Made by a program: the position numbers and the translations under genes
Shown here: in pieces, positions 55,964 to 64,000 of the stretch
Numbering within the stretch: the first letter of the stretch is position 1
Layout of the letters: each line of letters begins with the position of its first letter
Source of the DNA: Mycobacterium sp. OAS707
GTDB taxonomy: Bacteria; Actinomycetota; Actinomycetes; Mycobacteriales; Mycobacteriaceae
Length of the DNA stretch: 64,000 bases
Assembly (NCBI RefSeq): GCF_014873705.1
Contig: NZ_JADBDS010000001.1
Span: 1,984,001-2,048,000, forward strand
Reading direction: 5' to 3'
The notes under the pieces: model-generated
Told to the model about the DNA's origin: nothing
The model's database searches: none
Seen by the model: the letters and a program-made list of their open reading frames with translations, nothing else

Positions 55964-56914
55964 GTGACCACACCCGCAGGTTGGTATCCGGATCCCGACG
56001 GCTCAGGCGGCCAACGATATTGGGACGGGTCCACCTGGACCGAGCACCGCGCCCCCGCCGCGCAGGAGCCGGCGGGCGAGCACGTCGGCTCCCATCGGGC
56101 GCCCGAGCCAGAGGCGAAGGCGGAGTCCGAGCCCGGGCCGACCGCTGTCATCAACCTCGACGCGGTGCCGAGCGCGCCGAGCGAGCAGGCCACGTCGGTG
56201 ATCCGCAGGCCTCAACAGGCCTTCGAGCCGACGTCGACCGCGTCTGAACTCACGTCGGCCACCGAGCCGACGTCGTTCGGTGCCGGCGGCACGCCACAGC
56301 CGTCGGATCCGCGCCGCAGCCTGATCGTCAAGTTCGTCGCCGCATGCGCTGCGCTGCTGGCGGTGCTCGTCGCTGTCGTCATCTACGGGCTGTTCTTCAC
56401 CAAGTCCGACGACACCACCCAGGCGTCCTCAGGAAAGACCAGCACATCGAAGCCTGCACCTGCGACCACCTCGTCGGACAACGGCTGGGGCAACAGCACC
56501 GAAAGCCCGAGCCAATCACCAAGCGCCCCTTCAGGTTCCGGGCCGCAGGCATCCGACGGCGGACTGACCTTCGCGATCACCGGGGTAGAGAACGCGCCGA
56601 CGGTCAAGTTCCAGGACGCGCCGGTGGAGAAGCAGGCGCAGGGCGAGTTCCTGATCGTCCACATGACCGTGCTGAATTCCGGTGACGCGAAAGGCACGTT
56701 CCTCGCGACCTGGCAGAAGCTCAAGGCAGGCGGCACCACGTACAACGTCGACGACCAGGCCACCGCCTATCTCAACGGCACCTGGGCGGACCTGGATCCG
56801 AACGGTTCTGCAGATGTAGCAATCGCTTTCGATGTGCCACCGGGGACCTCCGCCGAATCGCTCGAAGTGCACGGGGAGCCGACGAGTACCGGCGTCGACG
56901 TCCCCTTGTCGTAG
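55964..56914 (+). CDS. DUF2510/DUF4352 membrane protein
   Basis: From the GTG at 55964 the protein is 316 residues. It has an N-terminal DUF2510 motif (AGWYPDPDGSGGQRYWDGSTWTEHR), a Pro/Ala/Glu-rich region, a membrane helix (about residues 118-142), a Ser/Thr linker and a DUF4352-like C-terminus with FAITGVENAP and EKQAQGEFLIVHMTVLNSG. No ribosome site is evident, so translation could start leaderless. The C-terminal half is related to the protein at 53602. The role is unknown. Confidence 0.84.
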   Translation: MTTPAGWYPDPDGSGGQRYWDGSTWTEHRAPAAQEPAGEHVGSHRAPEPEAKAESEPGPTAVINLDAVPSAPSEQATSVIRRPQQAFEPTSTASELTSATEPTSFGAGGTPQPSDPRRSLIVKFVAACAALLAVLVAVVIYGLFFTKSDDTTQASSGKTSTSKPAPATTSSDNGWGNSTESPSQSPSAPSGSGPQASDGGLTFAITGVENAPTVKFQDAPVEKQAQGEFLIVHMTVLNSGDAKGTFLATWQKLKAGGTTYNVDDQATAYLNGTWADLDPNGSADVAIAFDVPPGTSAESLEVHGEPTSTGVDVPLS

Positions 56915-56933
56915 TTGCCCGCAGACTGGAAGT

Positions 56934-57584
56934 GTGGCTGACACGCTCTACGCCGATGTGTCCGAGTGGCAGGTCGGCGTCAACGACAGTTATCCGTATC
57001 CGGTGCTGTGCATCCGGTCCAACGACGGCACGCATCGAGATCGTCGCTGGACCAACAACTATGGCTGGTGTCTGCGCAACGCCGAGGCCGGAAGGCTGAC
57101 CTTCTTCATCGTTTACTTTGTCTGGCGGCCCAATTGGCAGCAAACGGTCGAGGTGTTCAAGGAGATGGTCGGCAGGCCGCATCCGAAGATGGCGGTGATG
57201 CTCGATGTCGAGTCGTGGAGCGGACAGATCCGCGGCAATCAGTCGGCGGGCATCAACGCGGCATATGAGGCCGTCGGTGCGTTCGTCGGCTCGACTGCCA
57301 AGGTGATCGGATACGGCAATGTCGGTGACCTGAACAACTTGTGGCCGAACAAACCAGCGGGCATCCGACTGGTGGTGGCCGCCTACGGACACAACCCGCC
57401 CTACCCCGGGAAGGTCGCCCATCAATACACCGACGGCTCCGGGTACGGCGGCGGCCTTCCTGAGGGCGCACCACCGTTCGGCCGCTGCGACATGAACTCG
57501 GCCGACGGGCTGACGGCGGAGGAATTCGGCCGCGCCTGCGGCATCACGATCGCGGATTCCGCGCCCAGTGAGGTCGCGCTGTAG
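56934..57584 (+). CDS. GH25-like muramidase fold protein
   Basis: The 216-residue protein begins ADTLYADVSEWQ, the typical start of GH25 (Chalaropsis-type lysozyme) domains, with FIVYFVWRP, AVMLDVESWSG with the catalytic Asp/Glu region, and AYGHNPPYPGKVAHQYTDGS near the end. GH25 enzymes cut peptidoglycan glycan strands; related proteins occur in mycobacteriophages. It lacks a clear signal peptide. It starts 19 bases after the DUF2510 gene. Confidence 0.78.
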   Translation: MADTLYADVSEWQVGVNDSYPYPVLCIRSNDGTHRDRRWTNNYGWCLRNAEAGRLTFFIVYFVWRPNWQQTVEVFKEMVGRPHPKMAVMLDVESWSGQIRGNQSAGINAAYEAVGAFVGSTAKVIGYGNVGDLNNLWPNKPAGIRLVVAAYGHNPPYPGKVAHQYTDGSGYGGGLPEGAPPFGRCDMNSADGLTAEEFGRACGITIADSAPSEVAL

Positions 57585-57691
57585 CGAATCCGCAGTGATT
57601 CGCAATTCGAGTAGTGCGATACGCAGGACACGGCGAATTTTGCGGAGCAAACTTATCCCCAACAGCGTCAATAGTTCCGTCGGGGGTCACC

Positions 57692-58702
57692 GTGAAGAAC
57701 ATCGTGCTGTGCTTTGACCGGGCGCCAGACCATCCTGGACCCCGTGATGCCACCAACGTCGAGGCGTTGCTGCGTCTGCTCGACGAGAGCGACGAACAGA
57801 TCACCTGGTACCACCCGGGCGCGAAGGTGCCCGCCGCCGACCGCGATCCGTTGGCCAGGTTGCGGTGGCGCCAGGCCGCCACCGACGAGGCACGGACCAC
57901 GATCGCCGAGGCCTACGAATTCTTGGTCGACAACTGGGACCGCGGCGATCGGATCTACCTGTTCGGCGTCGGCCGCGGCGCATACTGCGCGCACGCGCTC
58001 GCCCGACTGCTCGGCACCGTGGGTGTACTCCCCGACCTGATGGACTACGTGCTCGCCGCCTATGCGGTGCCACGGACCCGGCGCAGCCCGCAGGATTGGC
58101 GGCGGCTTCGGGTACTGGCCGCGCGGTTGGCCGGCCATCGCGAAATCGGCGTTCCCGTACAGTTTTTGGGGCTCTGGGACATGGTCGGCGTGCCGGGTCA
58201 CGCGGCAGAGGAACCGCTGAAGAAAGTCGTCGCGGGACGGCACGCGGTCGCAATCGACGGCCGGTTGGGCTCACACCATCTGGTGTCGTCACCCGATAGC
58301 GTCGAGGAGGTCTGGTTCCGCGGGGCGCACTGCGACGTCGCGGGCGGACCGGGAGCATGCTGGCCGCTGGCGGACATCGCACTCGATTGGGTGCTCGACG
58401 GTGCGGTGCACGCCGGTGTGGCAGTACGCGCCACCGGCCACAGGGACGCGCCTGCGCCAACCGAATTCGACGCACTGGCAGGCAGCGCCCGCACGGTGTC
58501 GCTGCGACGGCTGCCCGCCGACTCGCTGGTACACGCGAGCGTCGACATCTATCTGCGCGCGCATCCGGAGTACTGGCGGCGATTGCCCGGCCATGTGGTG
58601 TGGGTCGACACCGACTGGCTCGCCCGCGGCGAACGACTGGTGCAAACCGAGTCGACGGCCGTGCCTGCCGAGCCCACGGAATTCGCCGCGGCGGCGTCCT
58701 AG
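57692..58702 (+). CDS. DUF2235-family protein with substituted nucleophile
   Basis: From the GTG at 57692, behind CGGGGGT, the product is 336 residues. DUF2235 features are present: VKNIVLCFDRAPD, WDRGDRIYLFGVGRGAYCAHALARL and VPVQFLGLWDMVGVPG. In the usual lipase form the motif is G-F-S-R-G; here it is G-V-G-R-G, so the serine nucleophile is missing. The later acidic and His positions appear in WFRGAHCDVAGG. It may thus be inactive or have another role. No type VI secretion genes are nearby. Confidence 0.84.
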   Translation: MKNIVLCFDRAPDHPGPRDATNVEALLRLLDESDEQITWYHPGAKVPAADRDPLARLRWRQAATDEARTTIAEAYEFLVDNWDRGDRIYLFGVGRGAYCAHALARLLGTVGVLPDLMDYVLAAYAVPRTRRSPQDWRRLRVLAARLAGHREIGVPVQFLGLWDMVGVPGHAAEEPLKKVVAGRHAVAIDGRLGSHHLVSSPDSVEEVWFRGAHCDVAGGPGACWPLADIALDWVLDGAVHAGVAVRATGHRDAPAPTEFDALAGSARTVSLRRLPADSLVHASVDIYLRAHPEYWRRLPGHVVWVDTDWLARGERLVQTESTAVPAEPTEFAAAAS

Positions 58703-58814
58703 CTTAGGCGAGATCCCGCATTCACGTACTTTGCTAATTCCTACCACCTGCGTTAGTACATCGACGTCGTTGCTCCATTTCCCGAGCTAACGAAAAGTTG
58801 CTAGCCTATGACGG

Positions 58815-61148
58815 GTGCCGGCAATCGGATACGTGACGGGTTTGGCCGCGGCGACAGCCGTTGGCTTTTCCGCGTGGCTGGTCGGCGGGTGGGGCGGCAA
58901 GTGGGCCACCCACGTGGGCTCCACACTTGGATTGCTGAGCTTTGCGGTATTCGCGGCCATCTGCGCGGCGTTGGCAGCGAAGTCGGCACGGGGCAGGCAA
59001 CGGACGGCGTGGATGTGTCTGACCGTCGGTATGGTCGGCTGGGTAGCGGGCGACGTATTCTCCGACTACTACGAGTTGATTCTCAAGCAGCCAACCCCAT
59101 TTCCGTCGCTTGCCGACGCCGGTTACCTGTTGTTTCCGGTCGGAGCGTGTCTGGCGTTGGTGTTGTTTCCGACCGGATACTCGAAGCAGTCCCGCGCCCG
59201 TCTCGTGCTAGACGCGCTGATCATCGCGGGCGCCCTGTTCGAGGTGTCCTGGGTGCTCGTCCTGGAGAACGTTTACCGGGCCGGGGCTGAGAGCGCTTTC
59301 GCGCTGGCTGTTTCGCTGCTGTATCCCGTGAGTGACATCGTTGTCGTCACCGTTGCGCTATTGATCCTGGGGCGGGCGCGGACCAGGCAGCGCACGACGC
59401 TGGTGTTGCTGCTGGCCGGCAATGTGTTGAATGCCTTTTCGGACAGCGCCTACCTCTTCGTGGCAGGCAACGAGGACTCCAACGGCGGCAGTCTGATGGA
59501 CATCGGCTGGTTCGCGGCATTGCTGGCGCTGAGCTCGGCCGCGCTCGTCAGCCTGCGGACCCCACACAGCGACGAGCTCGAGGCGGAAGCGCCATCGCGG
59601 GCATCGATGTGGATCCCCTATCCGCCTCTCGCGCTGGCCGTCCTGGTATGCCTCCCGAAATTCACGCCCATATCTGGTCTGGGTCCAATACTCGTCACGT
59701 CCGCCCTGCTGGTTCTCGTAGTCCTGGCAAGGCAATTCATTGTCGTCGGCCAAAACCGGCGGCTGATGGCAACGGTGGCCGATCAGGCGTTGCGCGACCC
59801 GTTGACGGGGCTGGCGAACCGGGCGCTGTTCAACGACCGACTGACACACGCCATGCAACTTCACCAGCGCGACAACCAATCGGTGTCCGTGTTGTCGCTG
59901 GATCTCGACGATTTCAAACTGGTCAACGACAGCTTGGGGCATCCGGCGGGAGACGCGTTGTTGGTCAGGACCGCAGAACGGATACTTGGCTGCGTGCGGA
60001 CAGGCGACACAGTCGCCCGGCTGGGCGGTGACGAGTTCGCCATAGTGATGGAGGGCAGGCCCGAGCACTCGCGCCTTGTCGCGCACCGGGTGGCGAACGT
60101 CTTCGATGAACCGATACCCATTGACGGGCACGATCTACTGTTGCGGCCCAGCATCGGACTTGCCGTCGCCACCGGCGACCAGCCCGACATCACCGCCGAT
60201 CAGCTGCTGAAACAGGCTGACGTAGCAATGTATTCGGCAAAACGCTCGCGGACTGGCGGTGTGCATACCTTCACGCCGGACATGCACTTGTTTGATCCGA
60301 GTGAACTCGGAGCGATGAGAGACATCAGTAGAAGCAGAGCGCGCGACGGAGCGATCGCATTGAGGCTGCTCGGCCAATTGCGGCACGCGATCGACAATCT
60401 CAACTTGAGCCTTGTCTATCAGCCCAAGTTCGACTTGCGCGACGACAAGATCGTCGGCGTCGAGGCGTTGGTTCGATGGCCACATCCCGAACGCGGCTTG
60501 CTAGGCCCGGACCACTTCCTGCCGATGGTGCGTGAGCACGGACTGATGGGATCGGTGACGGACCTCGTCTTCGCTCAAGCTCTCGACGACGCGGCGCACT
60601 GGCAGTCGAGAGGACTGCGAGTTCCCCTTGCAATCAACGTCTTTGCCCCTTCACTGGGTGACCTGGGCCTGCCGAGCCGGATAGTGCGTTTACTCAACGA
60701 ACGTGGCCTGAGCGCAGACGCACTGACCATCGAGATCACCGAAGACCTCTTGCTCGACAACATCGACCGGACCCGCGTCGTCCTCGACAACCTGCGAGGG
60801 CACGGCATGCGGGTTGCGATTGACGATTTCGGCAGCGGCTACTCGGCGCTGCGGTATCTACGCGATCTGCCCATCGACGAAGTCAAACTCGATCGACAGT
60901 TCATCGGACCGATTCTCGTTAACGAACGGGCCGCGGCGATCGTAGAGGCGGTCATTGATCTCGCGCACGTCCTTGGCGTAACGACCGTCGCGGAGGGCGT
61001 TGAGAACAGCGCCACGGCGGCCAAGCTGCGTGAGTCCGGTTGCGAAGTGGCCCAGGGGTATTACTACAGCCCGCCCCTCACCGCATCGGAACTGCTCGAG
61101 CATCTGTTGTCGACCAAAAATGCGCCGACCGCAGTGAGATCGCTTTGA
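58815..61148 (+). CDS. Membrane GGDEF-EAL cyclic-di-GMP protein
   Basis: The 777-residue protein has about nine or ten N-terminal membrane helices (residues 1-310), a GGDEF domain with the intact motif RLGGDEF preceded by an RTGD (RxxD) inhibitory site, and an EAL domain with GVEALVRW, ITEDLLLDN, AIDDFGSGYSALRYL and VKLDRQFI. Both enzyme motifs are intact, so it may make or degrade cyclic di-GMP. No other sensor domain is seen. The GTG start leaves little leader. Confidence 0.93.
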   Translation: MPAIGYVTGLAAATAVGFSAWLVGGWGGKWATHVGSTLGLLSFAVFAAICAALAAKSARGRQRTAWMCLTVGMVGWVAGDVFSDYYELILKQPTPFPSLADAGYLLFPVGACLALVLFPTGYSKQSRARLVLDALIIAGALFEVSWVLVLENVYRAGAESAFALAVSLLYPVSDIVVVTVALLILGRARTRQRTTLVLLLAGNVLNAFSDSAYLFVAGNEDSNGGSLMDIGWFAALLALSSAALVSLRTPHSDELEAEAPSRASMWIPYPPLALAVLVCLPKFTPISGLGPILVTSALLVLVVLARQFIVVGQNRRLMATVADQALRDPLTGLANRALFNDRLTHAMQLHQRDNQSVSVLSLDLDDFKLVNDSLGHPAGDALLVRTAERILGCVRTGDTVARLGGDEFAIVMEGRPEHSRLVAHRVANVFDEPIPIDGHDLLLRPSIGLAVATGDQPDITADQLLKQADVAMYSAKRSRTGGVHTFTPDMHLFDPSELGAMRDISRSRARDGAIALRLLGQLRHAIDNLNLSLVYQPKFDLRDDKIVGVEALVRWPHPERGLLGPDHFLPMVREHGLMGSVTDLVFAQALDDAAHWQSRGLRVPLAINVFAPSLGDLGLPSRIVRLLNERGLSADALTIEITEDLLLDNIDRTRVVLDNLRGHGMRVAIDDFGSGYSALRYLRDLPIDEVKLDRQFIGPILVNERAAAIVEAVIDLAHVLGVTTVAEGVENSATAAKLRESGCEVAQGYYYSPPLTASELLEHLLSTKNAPTAVRSL

Positions 61149-61365
61149 TGCCGTAGCGGAACGAGAGCCAAGAACACGCGATTCGTCCGAACCCATAGGC
61201 GTTCACGCTGAGCGACCACCCTATGCCGGCACCGGCAATGCTTCCGAAACCCCCTTAGGCACTCCAGTCTCTATTTACCCACAAATCCACACCGTCTCAG
61301 CAACCGGCAAAGTCGCACCCCGGCGAATGATGTAACGACGCGCCGACCGTGGTTTACTGCGGTGC

Positions 61366-62199
61366 GTGGATTGGTTTTCAGACCATGTACTCGGCATGTC
61401 GGCGGGCGGCTGGACGGCGCTGGCGGCATGGCTGGCGGTCATGGTCGGGATCGCGGCGTTGGTGTACGCCTGGCGTCAGTACCAACAGGCCAAGGCACAG
61501 AGCGCGGAGCTGACGCAGCCCAACGTGGCGATGTTCATGGAGCCCGCCGCCAACGACTGGCATCTTGTGGAGCTCGTCGTCAAGAACTTCGGAAAGACCC
61601 CGGCGTACGGCATCCGATTCGAGTTCGCGAACCCGCCGACCGTCGGAAAGTACGAAACCGCTTACGAGGACCGCTATGTCGACATCACGGAGTTGAACCT
61701 GCCCGCGGAGATCCCTTATCTGGCGCCGACGCAGGAATGGCGCATCGTGTGGGATTCCGCGCTGGACCGCCGCGAGTTGGGCGAGGCCATCGCGTCGCGC
61801 TTCCACGGCGCGGTGACCTACTACGACCAACCCAAAGCCAGCGGGCGCACCAAGCAAAAGCGCACACAGTTCCGGTCCACCGCGGTGTTGGACTGGGCGA
61901 CACTGCACCCCGTCGAGCGCCTCGAGCTGCTCACCACCCACGACCTGGCCCGCCAGGAGAAGCAGAAGCTCGAACTGCTGCGCCACCTGCTGACCTATTA
62001 CCACTACGCGGCCAGTGAGAGCCGCGAGGACGTGCTGCGCGTCGAGATCAACCGCGTGCGGGCGGCCGCCGACGACCTGCGTGAGCGCTACCGCGACCAG
62101 TACCAACTCAACGACGCCGCGGCGAACAACAACCATGTCGACACGGCTTTCGAGGACGCGCACACCACGATCATCAACGGCAGGCATCGCGCCATCTAG
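61366..62199 (+). CDS. Conserved actinobacterial single-span membrane protein
   Basis: The 277-residue protein has a membrane helix at about residues 14-38 (GWTALAAWLAVMVGIAALVYAW), a coiled QQAKAQSAEL region, then a large soluble domain with VELVVKNFGKTPAYGIRFEF and a helical, charged C-terminal part (about 200-265). The domain resembles uncharacterised immunoglobulin-like or scramblase-type modules. I do not recognise a functional family. Start is a GTG at 61366. Confidence 0.75.
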   Translation: MDWFSDHVLGMSAGGWTALAAWLAVMVGIAALVYAWRQYQQAKAQSAELTQPNVAMFMEPAANDWHLVELVVKNFGKTPAYGIRFEFANPPTVGKYETAYEDRYVDITELNLPAEIPYLAPTQEWRIVWDSALDRRELGEAIASRFHGAVTYYDQPKASGRTKQKRTQFRSTAVLDWATLHPVERLELLTTHDLARQEKQKLELLRHLLTYYHYAASESREDVLRVEINRVRAAADDLRERYRDQYQLNDAAANNNHVDTAFEDAHTTIINGRHRAI

Positions 62200-62242
62200 C
62201 AGGTGTTGGCTTTCGTAACCTTGTTACGTAACATCGTTAGCC

Positions 62243-62944
62243 ATGGCTGACACCGTCACATACGAGCTCAACGAAACCGTCGCGACGATCACCCTCGACG
62301 ACGGCAAAGTCAACGTGCTGGGACCGGCAATGCAGTCGGCGATCAACGAAGCGCTCGACAAGGCCGAGAAGGACTCGGCCAAGGCGGTCGTGATCGCCGG
62401 CAACCAGCGTGTGTTCTCCGGCGGCTTCGACTTGGCGGTGTTTCAGTCGGGTGACGCCAAGGCAGCGTTGGGCATGCTCGCGGGTGGCTTCGAGTTGTCG
62501 ATGCGTTGCCTGACGTTCCCGGCGCCGGTGATCATGGCGGCGACGGGCCCCGCGATCGCGATGGGATCGTTCCTGCTGCTTTCGGGCGACCATCGGATCG
62601 GCCAGCCCAAGTCGAGGTGTCAGGCCATCGAGGTGGCGATCGGCATGACGATTCCGATCTCGGCGATCGAGATCATGCGGGCGCGACTGACGCCTGCCGC
62701 GTTCGAGCGCGGCGCGTCGATGGCCGCGACCTTCGCAGGCGACGAGGCGGTCGCGGGCGGCTGGCTCGACGAGCTCGTCGAGGCCGAACGGGTGCTGACC
62801 CGGGCGCAGGAGGTGGCGCGCGAGGCGGCTTCGACGTTGCACGCCGGTGCGCACCTGGCAACCAAGCTGAAGGCGCGCGACTCCGCTCTCAAGGCGATCA
62901 AGGCCGGAATCGACGGGCTCGCAACCGAATTCACGCTCGGCTAG
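62243..62944 (+). CDS. echA3: Enoyl-CoA hydratase/crotonase family protein, EchA3-like
   Basis: The 233-residue protein has the crotonase fold with the oxyanion-hole block RVFSGGFDLAVF, then ATGPAIAMGSFLLLSGDHRI and EVAIGMTIP. It closely matches in pattern EchA3 of M. tuberculosis (Rv0632c), which lies in the same neighbourhood near hadABC. The catalytic glutamates of true hydratases are partly changed, so the CoA substrate is open. It is 8 bases from the TetR gene. Confidence 0.85.
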   Translation: MADTVTYELNETVATITLDDGKVNVLGPAMQSAINEALDKAEKDSAKAVVIAGNQRVFSGGFDLAVFQSGDAKAALGMLAGGFELSMRCLTFPAPVIMAATGPAIAMGSFLLLSGDHRIGQPKSRCQAIEVAIGMTIPISAIEIMRARLTPAAFERGASMAATFAGDEAVAGGWLDELVEAERVLTRAQEVAREAASTLHAGAHLATKLKARDSALKAIKAGIDGLATEFTLG

Positions 62945-62951
62945 GCCTTCG

Positions 62952-63536
62952 ATGCCAAGGGCCAAGCAGCGCACGCCCGAGCTTCGGGACCGGCTGCTCG
63001 AGGTCGCGATCAGCACGCTGTCGGACGAGGGCATCGCCCGGTTCACCACCCGTCGGGTGGCCGAGCGGGCAGGCACATCGGTGCCTGCGGTGTACGAGCT
63101 TTTCGACGACAAGGCCGGCCTGGTGCGGGCGATGTTCTTCGAGGGTTTCCGGCTGCTTGGCGCCGAGTTGGCGAAGGTTCCCGTGACGTCCGATCCGCTT
63201 GGGGACGTCGAGCGGCTGGTTCCGGTGTTCCGGTTGTTCTGCCGGGCGTATCCGCGACTGGCGCAGGTGATGTTCTCGCGGCCGTTCGCGGATTTCGAGC
63301 CGGGACCCGAGGAACTGGCGGCAGGGGCGTCGGTTCGCGAGGTGTTCATCGGGCGGATCCAGCGCTGCATCGACGCGGGTCTGCTCAGTGGCGACGCGAA
63401 CGACATCGCACACGTATTGCTCGCTCTGGCACAGGGTTTGGCGGTGCAGGAGGCGGGGCGCTGGCTCGGATCCGGGACGCTGATCGAGCGACGCTGGAAG
63501 CTGGGGGTGACGTCACTGCTGGCCGGGCTGCGATAA
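62952..63536 (+). CDS. TetR-family transcriptional regulator
   Basis: The 194-residue protein has an N-terminal helix-turn-helix TRRVAERAGTSVPAVYELFDDKAGLVRAMF in the TetR position (about residues 30-60) and a C-terminal ligand-binding part. It follows the crotonase by 8 bases and very likely controls that operon, perhaps responding to a CoA ester. Length is standard for the family. Confidence 0.92.
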   Translation: MPRAKQRTPELRDRLLEVAISTLSDEGIARFTTRRVAERAGTSVPAVYELFDDKAGLVRAMFFEGFRLLGAELAKVPVTSDPLGDVERLVPVFRLFCRAYPRLAQVMFSRPFADFEPGPEELAAGASVREVFIGRIQRCIDAGLLSGDANDIAHVLLALAQGLAVQEAGRWLGSGTLIERRWKLGVTSLLAGLR

Positions 63537-63628
63537 TCCTCCTGTGCCCAGTCGCGTCGGCTCGATGTTCGGCCGTACGAGTTGCCGGACGGCAGACGGT
63601 CGGACGCCTCGGGAAACTCGTATGTGAA

Positions 63629-63691
63629 ATTGCCCGGCTCTGAGCGACTTTGTCGCTCCCGGCGACTTTGTCGCTCAGAGCCGGGCAATTG
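63629..63691. terminator. 63-base perfect palindrome, likely bidirectional terminator
   Basis: Two perfect 21-base inverted arms, beginning AATTGCCCGGCTCTGAGCGAC, flank a 21-base centre. The centre and arm ends also form two smaller GCGAC-TTT-GTCGC hairpins, so alternative folds exist. It lies between convergent TetR (ends 63536) and the proline-rich protein (ends 63697), which suits a bidirectional terminator. No U-run follows the main arm, so it may act by a different mechanism. Confidence 0.7.
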
Positions 63692-63696
63692 GGAGG

Positions 63697-64000
63697 TCAT
63701 GCCCTGGGGCAGAAGATCCCGAGAATCTGCGCGCAGTTGTCGCGATTGATCAGCGCCGGCGGTGGTGGCGGCGGCGGGGGCGGAGGCGTATCGCCCTCGA
63801 AGATGTTCTGCGCGACGTTGCCTTGACCGAAGTACACGTACCAGTAGGTGTGGCAGACACTTTCGTCCCAAACCACTGGATTAGTGATGTGATTGCCGGT
63901 CTGAACCGGAGGGTCCCCAGGGCACCAGCGGCACGGCCCCTCCGGGTGGTCGTTCGGGCAGCCGGGCCACGCATCGGCATGTGCAGTGCCGGCAGCCAAC
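63697..64000 (-). CDS. Exported proline-rich protein, 5' part outside window
   Basis: The minus strand is open from the right edge to 63697, showing about 100 C-terminal residues. The first visible part, LAAGTAHADAW, looks like the end of a signal peptide with AxA cleavage. The mature part has four cysteines in CPNDHPEGPCRWCPGDPP and ESVCHTYWYVYFG, a run of ten prolines and a final CAQILGIFCPRA. The start codon lies beyond the window. I do not recognise the family; similar short exported proline-rich proteins occur in mycobacteria. Confidence 0.72.
   Translation of the reverse strand, partial: LAAGTAHADAWPGCPNDHPEGPCRWCPGDPPVQTGNHITNPVVWDESVCHTYWYVYFGQGNVAQNIFEGDTPPPPPPPPPPALINRDNCAQILGIFCPRA

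Noticed and set aside
57692..58702. Type VI secretion effector (Tle-like) reading of the DUF2235 protein
   Set aside because: No secretion-system genes are present, mycobacteria are not known to use type VI secretion, and the nucleophile is missing.
62237..63871. Minus-strand open frame of 544 codons
   Set aside because: It covers the crotonase and TetR genes antisense, crosses the palindrome, and has no recognisable domain or ribosome site.

Overview
The window is chromosomal DNA of a mycobacterium, most likely a fast-growing Mycolicibacterium-type species. The evidence is the conserved block tRNA-Thr, tRNA-Met, rpmG, hadA, hadB, hadC, tRNA-Trp, secE, nusG, rplK, rplA (about 48.8 to 53.5 kb), the hadABC mycolic-acid dehydratase genes themselves, an Acg-type nitroreductase, an EchA3-like crotonase and several secreted or DUF2510/DUF4352 proteins typical of the group. 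No transposase, integrase, CRISPR array or rRNA gene was found.

Positions 1 to about 43.4 kb hold a large exopolysaccharide (EPS) region of Wzx/Wzy type that continues beyond the left edge. It contains two polyprenyl-phosphate sugar-phosphate transferases (21269-22744 and 41523-43082), three Wzx-type flippases (1-703 partial, 15281-16555, 28767-30053), four Wzy/O-antigen-ligase-type membrane proteins (666-2114, 7919-9379, 13711-15123, 32743-34116), two Wzz-type chain-length proteins (17352-18095 without a kinase and 36690-38141 with a BY-kinase) and two low-molecular-weight tyrosine phosphatases (5107-5643, 36060-36686). It also has at least five glycosyltransferases. Sugar-nucleotide enzymes comprise a UDP-HexNAc-type dehydrogenase, UDP-glucose dehydrogenase, GDP-mannose 3,5-epimerase, GDP-mannose 4,6-dehydratase and a partner reductase. 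Decorating enzymes comprise four methyltransferases (two FkbM-like), acyl/acetyltransferases, SGNH hydrolase, pyruvyl transferase and an F420-hydrogenase beta-like protein. The gene count is enough for at least two separate polymers.

The most striking observation is a bipartite promoter-like sequence at four places in the EPS region: GGGAAACACCTGATTCGC, exactly 12 bases, then a GGTTAATACGCTA-like block that contains a -10 hexamer. All four copies have the same orientation relative to the downstream gene. They head the dehydrogenase operon (4290 leftwards), the first phosphotransferase (22744 leftwards), the second phosphotransferase operon of about ten genes (43082 leftwards) and the operon beginning with a small secreted protein (23520 rightwards). 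I read this as an EPS regulon controlled by one regulator or sigma factor that I cannot name.

From 43.6 to 48.8 kb there is a transition zone with a secreted four-or-more-cysteine protein, the nitroreductase, a large LuxR-type ATPase regulator and a small DUF4242-like protein. The core ribosomal/transcription/mycolate block follows, all on the minus strand. From 53.6 kb to the right edge lie ordinary mycobacterial genes: two related DUF4352-type membrane proteins, a NYN-domain protein, a glyoxalase-II-like hydrolase, a GH25-like protein, a DUF2235 protein whose nucleophile serine is replaced by glycine, a membrane GGDEF-EAL protein, a crotonase and a TetR regulator. A 63-base perfect palindrome follows, and then the end of a proline-rich exported protein.
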